In this document: positions 33,971-42,095 of the stretch, piece by piece
Layout: every line of letters starts with the position of its first letter
How positions within the stretch are numbered: the first letter of the stretch is position 1
Assembly: GCA_016290295.1 (NCBI GenBank)
Contig: JAEETJ010000005.1
Span: 1-64,000 of the forward strand
Source: Bacteroidales bacterium
Lineage (GTDB): Bacteria; Bacteroidota; Bacteroidia; Bacteroidales; WCHB1-69
DNA length: 64,000 nt
Direction: 5' to 3'
Translations under genes and position numbers: made by a program
The notes under the pieces: generated by a model
What the model was told of the DNA's origin: nothing
The model's database searches: none
Seen by the model: only the letters and a program-made list of their open reading frames with translations

Positions 33971-34957
33971 TTATTTTGCGTATGTTCTCGGTTTAAATCC
34001 CTTATTGATCAAAGGCACGAATGCGTTCATAATCAGGATAGCGAAAGAAACGCCTTCCGGATATGCGCCAAACAGACGGATGATGATAGTAAGCAGACCG
34101 CAACCCACACCGAAGACAATCATACCCCAGCGGGAAGTCGGTGAAGTGACCATATCGGTAGCCATGAAGCAGGCACCCAACATCAGACCACCAGTAACCA
34201 GATGGAAGCAGGGATTAGCATATGTGGTAGGATCTACCAAGTAGAAGATTCCCGAGAACACAAATGCGGTCAACAGGAAGGAAACCGGGATTTCCCATGT
34301 GATCACTTTTCTGATCAAGAGGAAGATAGCACCGATGAGGAGGGCTATAGCTGACACTTCACCAAAGCTGCCGCCCATCTGTCCAAAGAGCAAATCGACG
34401 TAGGAGGGCATCTCGGACATCAAGTCACCAACAGCCTGACCATTCTTCACACCTTCTTTGAGGATACCAAGGGGTGTCGGACCCGTAATCACATCAGCAC
34501 CCAGATTCCAAATGGGAGTGGGTTTCGGCCAGGTGGTCATCTGCACCGGGAAGGAAATCAGCAGGAACACACGACCCACCAATGCGGGGTTGAAGGGGTT
34601 CTTGCCAAGACCACCAAAAGGCATTTTGGCGATGGCGATAGCCACGAAAGCACCAATCATCAGTATCCATACCGGCAGGTTTGCGGGCACATTGAAAGCC
34701 AGCAGCAAGCCTGTAATCACAGCCGAGCCATCGGTAATACTGACATTCCCTTTCAGCATAAAACGCTGTATCAGGTATTCTGTCAGCATACATGTTGCTA
34801 TTGACACCAAGGTAAGGATGAGTACCGGCAGTCCAAAGTAAAAAACAGACACTGCCAATGCCGGCAGGAGCGCAATCACCACCGACCACATAATCTTTTT
34901 CACGGTCTCTGTGCCATGCACATGGGGAGAACCGGAAACTTGTAACAATCTATTCAT
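33971..34957 (-). CDS. rnfD: Ion-translocating oxidoreductase subunit RnfD
   Basis: A 328-residue inner-membrane protein with about nine membrane segments. SGSPHVHGTETVKKIMWSV near 8 is typical of RnfD. ITGPTPLG near 157 holds the FMN-linked Thr (Thr161) in the TG(A/P)TPL motif. Length fits RnfD rather than the longer NqrB. It is the first gene of this unit, with its own TATTTTTG element. rnfB and rnfC, which normally lie just upstream, are absent here: the next gene upstream is Dus. Confidence 0.93.
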   Translation of the reverse strand: MNRLLQVSGSPHVHGTETVKKIMWSVVIALLPALAVSVFYFGLPVLILTLVSIATCMLTEYLIQRFMLKGNVSITDGSAVITGLLLAFNVPANLPVWILMIGAFVAIAIAKMPFGGLGKNPFNPALVGRVFLLISFPVQMTTWPKPTPIWNLGADVITGPTPLGILKEGVKNGQAVGDLMSEMPSYVDLLFGQMGGSFGEVSAIALLIGAIFLLIRKVITWEIPVSFLLTAFVFSGIFYLVDPTTYANPCFHLVTGGLMLGACFMATDMVTSPTSRWGMIVFGVGCGLLTIIIRLFGAYPEGVSFAILIMNAFVPLINKGFKPRTYAK

Positions 34958-34982
34958 TTATTATTATTCTAAAAATAGGATG

Positions 34983-34990
34983 CAAAAATA
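34983..34990 (-). promoter_or_regulatory. Bacteroidota -7 element (TATTTTTG) of rnfD
   Basis: TATTTTTG on the minus strand, 25 bases before the rnfD ATG. It shows that rnfDGEA is an independent transcription unit. Confidence 0.6.
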
Positions 34991-35044
34991 AGAAAATTAT
35001 CCTTTGGTTATACCTTTTTATTGGCTTCTCGATAGAAAAAAATT

Positions 35045-35090
35045 TTCAAAGTTGAAAACTGAAAACTGAAAACTGAAAGTTGAAAGTTAA
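35045..35090. repeat. GAAAACT heptamer array
   Basis: Units of GAAAACT and GAAAGTT following AAAGTTG, between Dus and rnfD. Confidence 0.7.
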
Positions 35091-35099
35091 ATATGGGGG

Positions 35100-36089
35100 T
35101 TAAAAATCAGGGGTTAGAAGCAGTTTTATCGCTTTATCAAAAGCATCGGGAGTCTGAATCACCAGCAATGAGTGCAATTGTTCCTCTGTTAGCTGGAAAG
35201 AATGGGCAAAATAATGCCACAATTCCTTCAAGACCGGCAACGTACCGTTAATGCCACGATAAGCTGTAAGCGTCTGCTTTAGATCTTCATAAAATTCGTT
35301 AAAACGTAAAAGCTTTTCCTTCTTGAAGGATTCCTTATCACCACAAAAAATGTTAAATTGGGACGAATCGTCATTCTTCGAAGACAGCTCCTTGATTTGC
35401 TCCGCCAGCATAGGATTCCGCAAGATTCCACGTCCCAACATCCAGGCTTCTATCTGCGGAAATCTTTTGCTTAACATCTGATAATCAGACATTTCAAAAA
35501 TATCCCCGCTATAGATCACACGATGATTGGTCAATGCAAGCAGCTGTTCCAAGGCATCCCAATCGGGTTTACCCTCATACTGCTGCTTACCTAAACGAGG
35601 ATGAATAACGATGAACTCCAAAGGATAGTTATTCAAACGGCTGACAATCTCCAGTCCTTCATCAACAGAGTACATGCCCAAGCGCATCTTCACAGAAAAG
35701 CGGTATGGCAACTTGCAAGTCGTTTCCACCACAGCCTCCACTTCATCGGGATACGGCATCAGGCCACAACCGCGGCGTTTACGCACAATGGGGGCCATCG
35801 GGCAACCCAAGTTCCAATTGAAGCGACTCAAGCCATATTCCTCGTGCAGGGCATGCATGGTATCGGCGAAATGGGCTGGGACAATGCCCATCAGCTGCGG
35901 AACGGTCTCCACACACTGGTTGTTTGCCGGGTCAAAGTCTTTCCACTTCCGCACATTCAGTTTGGAGCTTTCCTGTGCGGGCATAAAAGGAGAAATAGCG
36001 GCATCAATGCCGCTATAATGACGATATAAACAATTTCGGAAATGGTACAATGTAAGGCCGTGCAACGGCGCTAACCAAAGTTCTGGCAT
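35100..36089 (-). CDS. tRNA-dihydrouridine synthase
   Basis: A 329-residue flavoenzyme that reduces uridine in tRNA D-loops. The barrel starts LAPLHGLTLYHFR near 6. NWNLGCPMAPIVRKRRGCGL near 91 is the conserved Cys-containing motif (Cys96). KMRLG near 134 and IHPRLGKQQYEG near 162 bind phosphate and FMN, and YSGDIF and MLGRGILRNP near 193-225 close the site. The C-terminal helical domain is present. DusC-like in the MAPIVRKRRGCGL segment. Five bases upstream lies the stop of the T9SS protein gene, so they may share a transcript. Confidence 0.92.
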   Translation of the reverse strand: MPELWLAPLHGLTLYHFRNCLYRHYSGIDAAISPFMPAQESSKLNVRKWKDFDPANNQCVETVPQLMGIVPAHFADTMHALHEEYGLSRFNWNLGCPMAPIVRKRRGCGLMPYPDEVEAVVETTCKLPYRFSVKMRLGMYSVDEGLEIVSRLNNYPLEFIVIHPRLGKQQYEGKPDWDALEQLLALTNHRVIYSGDIFEMSDYQMLSKRFPQIEAWMLGRGILRNPMLAEQIKELSSKNDDSSQFNIFCGDKESFKKEKLLRFNEFYEDLKQTLTAYRGINGTLPVLKELWHYFAHSFQLTEEQLHSLLVIQTPDAFDKAIKLLLTPDF

Positions 36090-36094
36090 CTCTC

Positions 36095-37132
36095 CTACTC
36101 TACCACAAATTTACGAACAGTTGTGTTGCCTGCCTGTTGAACTTTCAAGAAATAAGTGCCTGCTGACAATTCATTCACAGCCATGCGGGTATTTCCAGTC
36201 AAGCCTTCCAACTTCTTGATTTGACGGCCATTCATATCATACACCGTCACATCATACATATCCAACTGATTATCAAGACTAATCATCATGTAGTCAGCGG
36301 CGGGATTGGGATACAGATTCATGGCAATTCTTTCAGTAGATTCCACACTCATGTAATCAAACTCAAAAGAGATGTCATCAATATACAACTCTGTAGCGGT
36401 ATTAGCATTCATGAATGAAGATGACATGAAAACAATTACCAAAGAGTCGCAGTTGACGTCTTCTTCATTATACTGAAGAGGAACAGTAATTTCTGTATAG
36501 TTTTCTACTCTATCAGTCAAAGCAAAATAACCGTATGACTCAGGCATATCACCCATCAATATCATACTGGTTTCGCCTTCTCTATAGGCACCTATCAAGG
36601 CCAGCATGGTATCGACTTCACCTACTGGGGGAAGATATTTCACCCATGCTTTCATAGCGGTAGGCACCATGTTGAAGGGTTCGCCTTTGGAGAAAATATT
36701 AGCTAAAGATGACAGCTCATCCATATCCATATTTTGAATAAGGCTGGAGATATCAGTTGTGGAGTCAATGCTCATCAGTGTCTGAATAGTTTCCAAGCTG
36801 ACAGAGAAAGAACCTGCCGTACCCAGCTGAGCTATACCCGGCACCGTAATTTCAGGACCACCGAACAAGGAGAGGTCCAAACTTTTCGCTTGCAACTTCA
36901 TAGCGTAACTGCCTGAATGTGCATCAGTGACTCTGGTTGCAAAATTAAACGAAAGTGGATAACTACCGAAAATTGGTATTCCTGTAATCGAGCCTGATAT
37001 GGAAGTAGTCCATCCTGTTGGATAACTTGCAGTAGTCCACTGTTCAAAACCTGGGTTACTGATATTCGGTTGCTGTGCCGACAACTGCAAAGTCGCCACT
37101 ATACAAACAAAAGCAAATAAAATTTTCTTCAT
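36095..37132 (-). CDS. T9SS-exported protein with PCMD-like N-terminal domain
   Basis: About 345 residues. Signal peptide MKKILFAFVCIVATLQLSAQ; the preceding ATG at 37138 is less likely. The N-terminal part (NPGFEQWTTASYPTGWTTS, residues 25-44) resembles the putative carbohydrate-binding/metabolism domain of many Bacteroidota surface proteins; the body (about 45-260) is beta-rich. The last 75 residues are a T9SS type A sorting domain: NLYPNPAADYMMISL, then YDVTVYDMNGRQIKKLEG, and a final strand ending RKFVVE. It is therefore exported through the outer membrane and its sorting domain removed. Substrate unknown. Confidence 0.85.
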   Translation of the reverse strand: MKKILFAFVCIVATLQLSAQQPNISNPGFEQWTTASYPTGWTTSISGSITGIPIFGSYPLSFNFATRVTDAHSGSYAMKLQAKSLDLSLFGGPEITVPGIAQLGTAGSFSVSLETIQTLMSIDSTTDISSLIQNMDMDELSSLANIFSKGEPFNMVPTAMKAWVKYLPPVGEVDTMLALIGAYREGETSMILMGDMPESYGYFALTDRVENYTEITVPLQYNEEDVNCDSLVIVFMSSSFMNANTATELYIDDISFEFDYMSVESTERIAMNLYPNPAADYMMISLDNQLDMYDVTVYDMNGRQIKKLEGLTGNTRMAVNELSAGTYFLKVQQAGNTTVRKFVVE

Positions 37133-37165
37133 AATCACTATAAATTATTAATTGTTAACTGTAAA

Positions 37166-38632
37166 CTAGTCATTGAATCTCCAAAAATCATCCATCTGAT
37201 TACCGAAATAATCATTCGGTTTAGTAATCTGGTAATTTTCCTGTTGAATCAAACGTTTCACCAGCTTCATCTGCCAGGAGGGATCATGGATTTCATCCAC
37301 CTTATCAGAATGGAGCAATTCATAATCATTGGTCATCTCCGCAGGGCACCAGAACACAAATTTCACATTGGTTTGGTCTTGCAAATGATAGTAATGCCAT
37401 ACCTGATAGGGATAGGTTGCCGGATCGAAGGGAGCGTCTTTGATATCATTGGGCGGTCCATACTGCAAGAACACACGTCCCCTGTCGGTACGATAACCCT
37501 TCACAAGTTTGCTACCAAAATTTTTCTGCACAAAGTCCACCTTCTTCTGATATTCGAGCCAAGCCCCTTCCGGGTCGTTCGGATTTCGTGTCAGCCAGAA
37601 GGAATAGAAGAACTTCTGCAACATGTCAAAATCAACTTTTTTCAAGCGTTTGTCGAAGAAATCACGCTCCATACTGGTAGCAATAGGATACAGACTCGCA
37701 ACATAATCCTCCAGCTGTTTTCTATCAGTAATAGCTGATACAAAGGTATTTTCAACATGCACATCATTGTAAGTCTCTAATTTCAGTGACATTCCGGGAT
37801 TGCTACGCTGGAAGAAACAGCGGTTCACGCAATACACAGTGGAATCCTTATCCATGATTTCCGTCACCAGATTATAATTGCCAGAAGGCAGCTGGTAGAT
37901 ATTAAAACGACTGAAAACCAAGGCAACAGGAGCGGTTTTGACATTCAGCACCTGAATAGATTGCGGAGTTGCCAGACGATGGTTCTCAAGAAACTCTATA
38001 TAGCATTTGGCCAAGAACTGCTGGTTCTTGCCAATAATTTTTTCAGTGTTATACACCTCCATCACGAACGGCAAATTGTAGAGATTCTCACCCGCATAGT
38101 TATAGAACAGCGGAGTCATCGAAAAGCCGTATTTCGCGTAAAGGTCTCCCGGTTCAGCGGTTCTCACATCGCTCAGCAAGTCAATACCGGAAGTACAGAT
38201 AGAGTCTTTCGGAAAATGAACCGAGATAAAGTCAATATAATTGATACTGGTTGTATCGCCATGTAAATCCTTGAAAGTGAATGACAAATAGTAGTCACCA
38301 TTATCCACCGGCAGGTTCTGGATATCTCCAAAATCAGGACGACCAGCCACCACCGAGTCGGCAAAGGTCTCACTTCCCAAGATATAGCGCAGATTTTTCA
38401 CCACTTTATCATCCTGAATAACATCCACGTTAATCAGAACTTCGGCCTCATAGCGTTGTTCTGCATTCAACGCATATGCAACCGTATTACCTCCCACACG
38501 GAAGGTAAATTCGATATAGGGCTGAATCTTGTCGGTACAATAGGCCTTATGATTCAGCATAATCTTCATGCCCTGCCCCATGGAAGAGGCAGAGGCACAA
38601 AGAATAAGCAAAAAGACAAATAATTTCTTCAT
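37166..38632 (-). CDS. GWxTD domain-containing secreted protein
   Basis: A 488-residue protein with a signal peptide (MKKLFVFLLILCASASSMGQ). The last third (about 340-488) matches the GWxTD domain: FWLTRNPNDPEGAWLEY, then KGYRTDRGRVFLQYGPPNDI, the region that names the family (here GYRTD in place of GWRTD). The N-terminal two thirds are beta-rich. The domain occurs in Bacteroidota, Acidobacteria and others and has no proven function. Lies 28 bases upstream of the T9SS gene in the same orientation. Confidence 0.87.
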   Translation of the reverse strand: MKKLFVFLLILCASASSMGQGMKIMLNHKAYCTDKIQPYIEFTFRVGGNTVAYALNAEQRYEAEVLINVDVIQDDKVVKNLRYILGSETFADSVVAGRPDFGDIQNLPVDNGDYYLSFTFKDLHGDTTSINYIDFISVHFPKDSICTSGIDLLSDVRTAEPGDLYAKYGFSMTPLFYNYAGENLYNLPFVMEVYNTEKIIGKNQQFLAKCYIEFLENHRLATPQSIQVLNVKTAPVALVFSRFNIYQLPSGNYNLVTEIMDKDSTVYCVNRCFFQRSNPGMSLKLETYNDVHVENTFVSAITDRKQLEDYVASLYPIATSMERDFFDKRLKKVDFDMLQKFFYSFWLTRNPNDPEGAWLEYQKKVDFVQKNFGSKLVKGYRTDRGRVFLQYGPPNDIKDAPFDPATYPYQVWHYYHLQDQTNVKFVFWCPAEMTNDYELLHSDKVDEIHDPSWQMKLVKRLIQQENYQITKPNDYFGNQMDDFWRFND

Positions 38633-38656
38633 TGATTTGATGATCAGATGATTGAA

Positions 38657-39658
38657 TTAGTCACCCAAAGTAGCCACCATAACAGCTTTGATGGTGTGCA
38701 TACGGTTCTCAGCTTCGTCGAAAACGATACTGTTTTTGGATTCGAACACATCTTCAGTCACTTCGATGCCATCCAAACCAAACTGTTCGTGAACATCACG
38801 TCCAACCTTGGTTTCGAGGTTATGATATGCAGGTAAGCAGTGCATAAACTTGCAGTTCGGGTTGCCTGTCATTTCCATGAGTTTCTTGTTCACCTGATAA
38901 GGCATCAGCATATCAATTCTCTCTTTCCAAACTTCCACGGGTTCACCCATTGATACCCAAACATCAGTATAGATGAAGTCGCAACCTTTCACACCCTTCT
39001 TCACATCGTCGGTAACGGTCACTGTTGCACCAGTTTCCTTAGCGATAGCCTTGCAGGTATCGATCAGTTTCTTGTTAGGTTGCAGTTTTTTGGGAGCCAC
39101 GATACGGACATCCATACCCATCTTGGCACCACCTACCATCAAAGAGTTACCCATGTTGAAACGGGCATCGCCACAGTAAGCGAAAGTCACTTTGTTGAGG
39201 GGTTTGTCGATATGTTCCTGCATTGTCAGGAAGTCAGCCAACACCTGAGTCGGGTGGAATTCGTTGGTCAGACCGTTCCATACGGGAACACCAGCGTATT
39301 TACCCAGTTCTTCCACGATATCCTGGCCAAAACCACGATATTCGATACCATCATACATACGACCTAATACACGGGCAGTATCCTTCATAGATTCCTTGAT
39401 ACCGATCTGTGAGCCAGTGGGGCCGAGATAGGTTACATGAGCACCCTGGTCCTTAGCGGCTACTTCGAAAGCACAGCGGGTACGGGTGGAAGTCTTCTCA
39501 AAAATAAGAGCGATATTCTTACCTGTCAAATGCGGCTGTTCTGTGCCAGCATATTTAGCGGTTTTAAGGTCAGCAGCCAATTTCAAGAAGAATTTGATTT
39601 CTTCAGGAGTGAAATCCAACAATTTCAGGAAGTTTCTGTTTCTTAAGTTGAAAGCCAT
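38657..39658 (-). CDS. argF: Ornithine carbamoyltransferase
   Basis: A 333-residue cytosolic enzyme that makes citrulline from ornithine and carbamoyl phosphate, or runs in reverse in arginine breakdown. [16 protein letters not shown] near 55 binds carbamoyl phosphate, [12 protein letters not shown] near 131 follows, and FMHCLPAYH near 272 has the active-site Cys. This is the true OTCase pattern and not the N-acetyl- or N-succinyl-ornithine enzyme that many Bacteroidales use instead (which has a different HCLP context). Isolated from other arginine genes, so the direction is not clear from context. A TATCTTTG element lies 68 bases upstream. Confidence 0.93.
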   Translation of the reverse strand: MAFNLRNRNFLKLLDFTPEEIKFFLKLAADLKTAKYAGTEQPHLTGKNIALIFEKTSTRTRCAFEVAAKDQGAHVTYLGPTGSQIGIKESMKDTARVLGRMYDGIEYRGFGQDIVEELGKYAGVPVWNGLTNEFHPTQVLADFLTMQEHIDKPLNKVTFAYCGDARFNMGNSLMVGGAKMGMDVRIVAPKKLQPNKKLIDTCKAIAKETGATVTVTDDVKKGVKGCDFIYTDVWVSMGEPVEVWKERIDMLMPYQVNKKLMEMTGNPNCKFMHCLPAYHNLETKVGRDVHEQFGLDGIEVTEDVFESKNSIVFDEAENRMHTIKAVMVATLGD

Positions 39659-39725
39659 AATTTTTAAGTTTTTAAGGTTTTAAATATGAATATTAATGTT
39701 TAGTTTAACCCAAAATATGAGGTCG

Positions 39726-39733
39726 CAAAGATA
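39726..39733 (-). promoter_or_regulatory. Bacteroidota -7 element (TATCTTTG) of the OTCase gene
   Basis: TATCTTTG on the minus strand, 67 bases before the OTCase ATG. Confidence 0.55.
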
Positions 39734-39745
39734 CGAAAAAATAAT

Positions 39746-39780
39746 TAGCAAATGAGCAAATTAGTTAATTAGCAAATTAA
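39746..39780. repeat. Octamer (ATTAGCAA/ATTAGTTA) array
   Basis: About four 8-bp units between the OTCase and tRNA promoters. Confidence 0.7.
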
Positions 39781-39825
39781 CTGAAGAAAAAATTTTTTTC
39801 TTGTGTGAGGTATTGAATTTTTTTG

Positions 39826-39833
39826 TATTTTTG
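39826..39833 (+). promoter_or_regulatory. Bacteroidota -7 element (TATTTTTG) of the tRNA gene
   Basis: TATTTTTG with CTTG at 39800-39803 as a possible -33 element (spacing 22). The mature tRNA starts at 39852. Confidence 0.6.
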
Positions 39834-39851
39834 CACCCGCTTTTCAGCGAT

Positions 39852-39925
39852 GGGGCGTTAGCTCAGTTGGCTAGAGCGTTTGACTGGCAGTCAAGAGGTC
39901 GTGAGTTCGATTCTCATACGCTCCA
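39852..39925 (+). tRNA. tRNA-Ala (anticodon GGC)
   Basis: A 74-base cloverleaf. The acceptor stem GGGGCGT/ACGCTCC includes the G3-U70 pair that marks alanine tRNAs. The D stem is GCTC/GAGC, the anticodon stem TTTGA/TCAAG with loop CTGGCAG (anticodon GGC), and the T stem GTGAG/CTCAT with loop TTCGATT. CCA is not encoded. It decodes GCC and GCU. Confidence 0.97.
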
Positions 39926-39931
39926 CAAAAG

Positions 39932-39965
39932 ACACCTGCAATTTTTAGGCAGGTGTTTTTCTTTT
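39932..39965 (+). terminator. Intrinsic terminator of the tRNA-Ala gene
   Basis: ACACCTGC and GCAGGTGT arms (39932-39939, 39949-39956) with a nine-base loop, followed by TTTTCTTTTT. Confidence 0.88.
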
Positions 39966-39994
39966 TAAAGGTTGTGTATGTCAAGAATTTCATG

Positions 39995-40002
39995 TATTTT
40001 TG
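39995..40002 (+). promoter_or_regulatory. Bacteroidota -7 element (TATTTTTG) of the MBOAT gene
   Basis: TATTTTTG 31 bases before the ATG at 40033. A TTG at 40000 opens the same frame but lies inside the promoter, so it is not the start. Confidence 0.6.
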
Positions 40003-40032
40003 CCGACTAATTTTTTGAACAAGATATTAACA

Positions 40033-41751
40033 ATGGATGGCGAACTTTTAAAACAATTTTTCATCAGCATTTTCTCTTTTGATGAACGCTATCCGCTGTT
40101 ATTCACACAGTTTAACTTCTGGGCGTTTTTCGCAGTGGTTTTTGCGGGCTTCTGCCTGATGAAGAACAAAAGATTGCTTCGCAACACTTATTTGTTCTTC
40201 ATGAGTGTGCTTTTTTACTACAAGACCTCCGGACTTTTTGTCTTGATTCTGATTTTCTCCACCATTTTCGGCTTTTTTGTCGGCAAAGGCCTTGACCGCT
40301 CCCAGAAAACGCCCTATCGCAAGTTCCTGCTAACCATAGGTGTAGTGGTCAACCTCGCCATACTTTTCTATTTCAAATACGCATATTTCTTTACAGATGT
40401 CTATAACTCCTTATTTCATAGCAAGATAGAAATTGTCAACTATTTGGCGAAATGGGCTAATGAGTGGAGTGGCACCAATCATTTTGACGCAGGCAAGATT
40501 CTGCTTCCTGTGGGTATTTCTTTTTATACCTTCCAGAATATCAGTTATTTAGTTGATGTTTACAGAAGAAAAGTTGCCTCGGTAGGGAATATCCTGGACT
40601 TTGGCTTCTACACCAGTTTCTTCCCGCAACTGGTCGCTGGCCCCATCATCCGTGCCAACCAGTTCATTCCGCAGTTATACAAGCCTTTCTTCCTGTCACG
40701 CAGGCAGTTCGGCATTGCCGTTTTCTGGATTCTCAACGGTTTGCTGAAGAAAATCATCCTCAGCGACTATCTGGCTGTGAACTTCGTGGACCGAGTGTTC
40801 AACAACCCGACCATGTTCACGGGTTTTGAGAACCTTATGGCACTGTTCACCTACTCCTTGCAAGTTTACGCCGACTTTTCAGGCTATACTGACATTGCCA
40901 TTGGTGTGGCCATGCTGATGGGCTTCTACCTGCCCATCAACTTCAACTCACCATACAAGGCACAGAACCCTGGAGAGTTCTGGAAACGTTGGCACATCTC
41001 GCTGTCCACCTGGCTGAAAGACTACCTGTATATACCTCTTGGGGGCAACCGAAAAGGCAAAGTACGCACCCAAATCAACCTGATGCTCACCATGTTGTTA
41101 GGCGGTTTATGGCATGGTGCCAGCTGGAATTTCGTCATCTGGGGCGGCCTGAATGGTGTGGGCATCCTGCTGTACAAACTATGGCGCAACCTTACTTGGC
41201 TGAAGAAGGTGCTGATGTGCTTCATTCCCTTCATGGCCTTTGCCATTGTCGATTATCTGTATCCCCTTCCCGTATTCAACATTGCGGTTATCTGGACTGG
41301 AATCATTTTCTTCGGCACGCTGATCAGCGCCATCTACAATACCTTCCGCCGTGGCAAACCTATAGAATGGTTGAGCCGCACCTGGGCTATCTTCCTGACC
41401 TTTGTCTTCATCACCTTCACCCGACTTTTCTTCCGCTCCGGCTCCAACCTCGACCCCGCCGAAGCCAATGAGGTGGCATGGAACACCGCCAAAAACATGG
41501 TGGGACAAATTGGCAGTGCATGGCGTGTGGACTTGATTCCCAAGATGATATACGAATACCGCTTTGTATTCCTACTCTTTGTGGCGGGTATGATTATCCA
41601 CTGGCTGCCTACTCGCTGGAAACGCTGGTACCGCATCAACTTCGCCCTGATGCCGATATGGCTGATGGTAATTGTGGTTTGTATCTGTGTATTCATCATT
41701 TACCAGTTCATCACGGCGGACTTGCAACCGTTCATCTACTTCCAATTCTAA
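40033..41751 (+). CDS. MBOAT family membrane O-acyltransferase (AlgI/DltB-like)
   Basis: A 572-residue protein with about eleven hydrophobic segments. The core has GISFYTFQNISYLVDVYR near 161, the QLVAGPIIRANQFIPQL segment near 198, FWKRWHISLSTWLKDYLYIP near 316 and GGLWHGASWNFVIWGGLNG near 357, where His361 is the conserved catalytic histidine. Family members move acyl groups (usually acetyl) across the membrane for transfer to polysaccharide or wall polymer, together with an SGNH/AlgJ-type partner. No partner gene is adjacent: the next gene is a MATE transporter. Modification of a surface glycan is inferred. Confidence 0.9.
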   Translation: MDGELLKQFFISIFSFDERYPLLFTQFNFWAFFAVVFAGFCLMKNKRLLRNTYLFFMSVLFYYKTSGLFVLILIFSTIFGFFVGKGLDRSQKTPYRKFLLTIGVVVNLAILFYFKYAYFFTDVYNSLFHSKIEIVNYLAKWANEWSGTNHFDAGKILLPVGISFYTFQNISYLVDVYRRKVASVGNILDFGFYTSFFPQLVAGPIIRANQFIPQLYKPFFLSRRQFGIAVFWILNGLLKKIILSDYLAVNFVDRVFNNPTMFTGFENLMALFTYSLQVYADFSGYTDIAIGVAMLMGFYLPINFNSPYKAQNPGEFWKRWHISLSTWLKDYLYIPLGGNRKGKVRTQINLMLTMLLGGLWHGASWNFVIWGGLNGVGILLYKLWRNLTWLKKVLMCFIPFMAFAIVDYLYPLPVFNIAVIWTGIIFFGTLISAIYNTFRRGKPIEWLSRTWAIFLTFVFITFTRLFFRSGSNLDPAEANEVAWNTAKNMVGQIGSAWRVDLIPKMIYEYRFVFLLFVAGMIIHWLPTRWKRWYRINFALMPIWLMVIVVCICVFIIYQFITADLQPFIYFQF

Positions 41752-42095
41752 ATAGTTGACAGTTAACAATTAACAATTAACAATTAATAATTAACCATTC
41801 TAACCATTCTAACCATTAAGTTTCTGAATTTTCTATCCCACTGAAAACTGAAAACTGAAAACCGAAAATTGGAATGACGTATATGTCACTACCCCGGCCT
41901 TCGGCCACCCCTTCTAACAGAAGGGGAATTTAAATCTGAATTTCAACTACCAACTACTAACTACTAATCACTGACTCCTGACCACTAATCACTGACTCCT
42001 GACCACTAATCACTGACTCCTGACCACTAATCACTGACCACTAATCACTAATCACTGACCACTAATCACTGACCACTGACCACTGAAACCTAAAC
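41752..42095. repeat. Repeat-filled 344-bp spacer (heptamer arrays plus hairpin element)
   Basis: After the MBOAT stop come AGTTGAC/AATTAAC heptamers, then GAAAACT units, then a CACCCCTTCT hairpin element (see 41887), and from about 41945 to 42090 some twenty heptamers of the forms CACTAAT, CACTGAC and TCCTGAC. Each CACTAAT or CACTGAC unit has TAA or TGA on the plus strand. No gene is seen. Confidence 0.8.
41887..41932. repeat. CCGGCCTTCGGCC / CCCCTTCT-AGAAGGGG element, copy 1
   Basis: ACTACCCCGGCCTTCGGCCA followed by the CCCCTTCT...AGAAGGGG hairpin. The same element is at 46744-46788, with a one-base difference in the loop. Confidence 0.75.

Noticed and set aside
34958..35099. Looked for rnfC or rnfB remnants next to rnfD
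   Set aside because: Only a promoter element and a heptamer array are present; no pseudogene trace.
41945..42090. Possible CRISPR-like regular array
   Set aside because: The units are degenerate 7-mers without spacers; it is a heptamer array.
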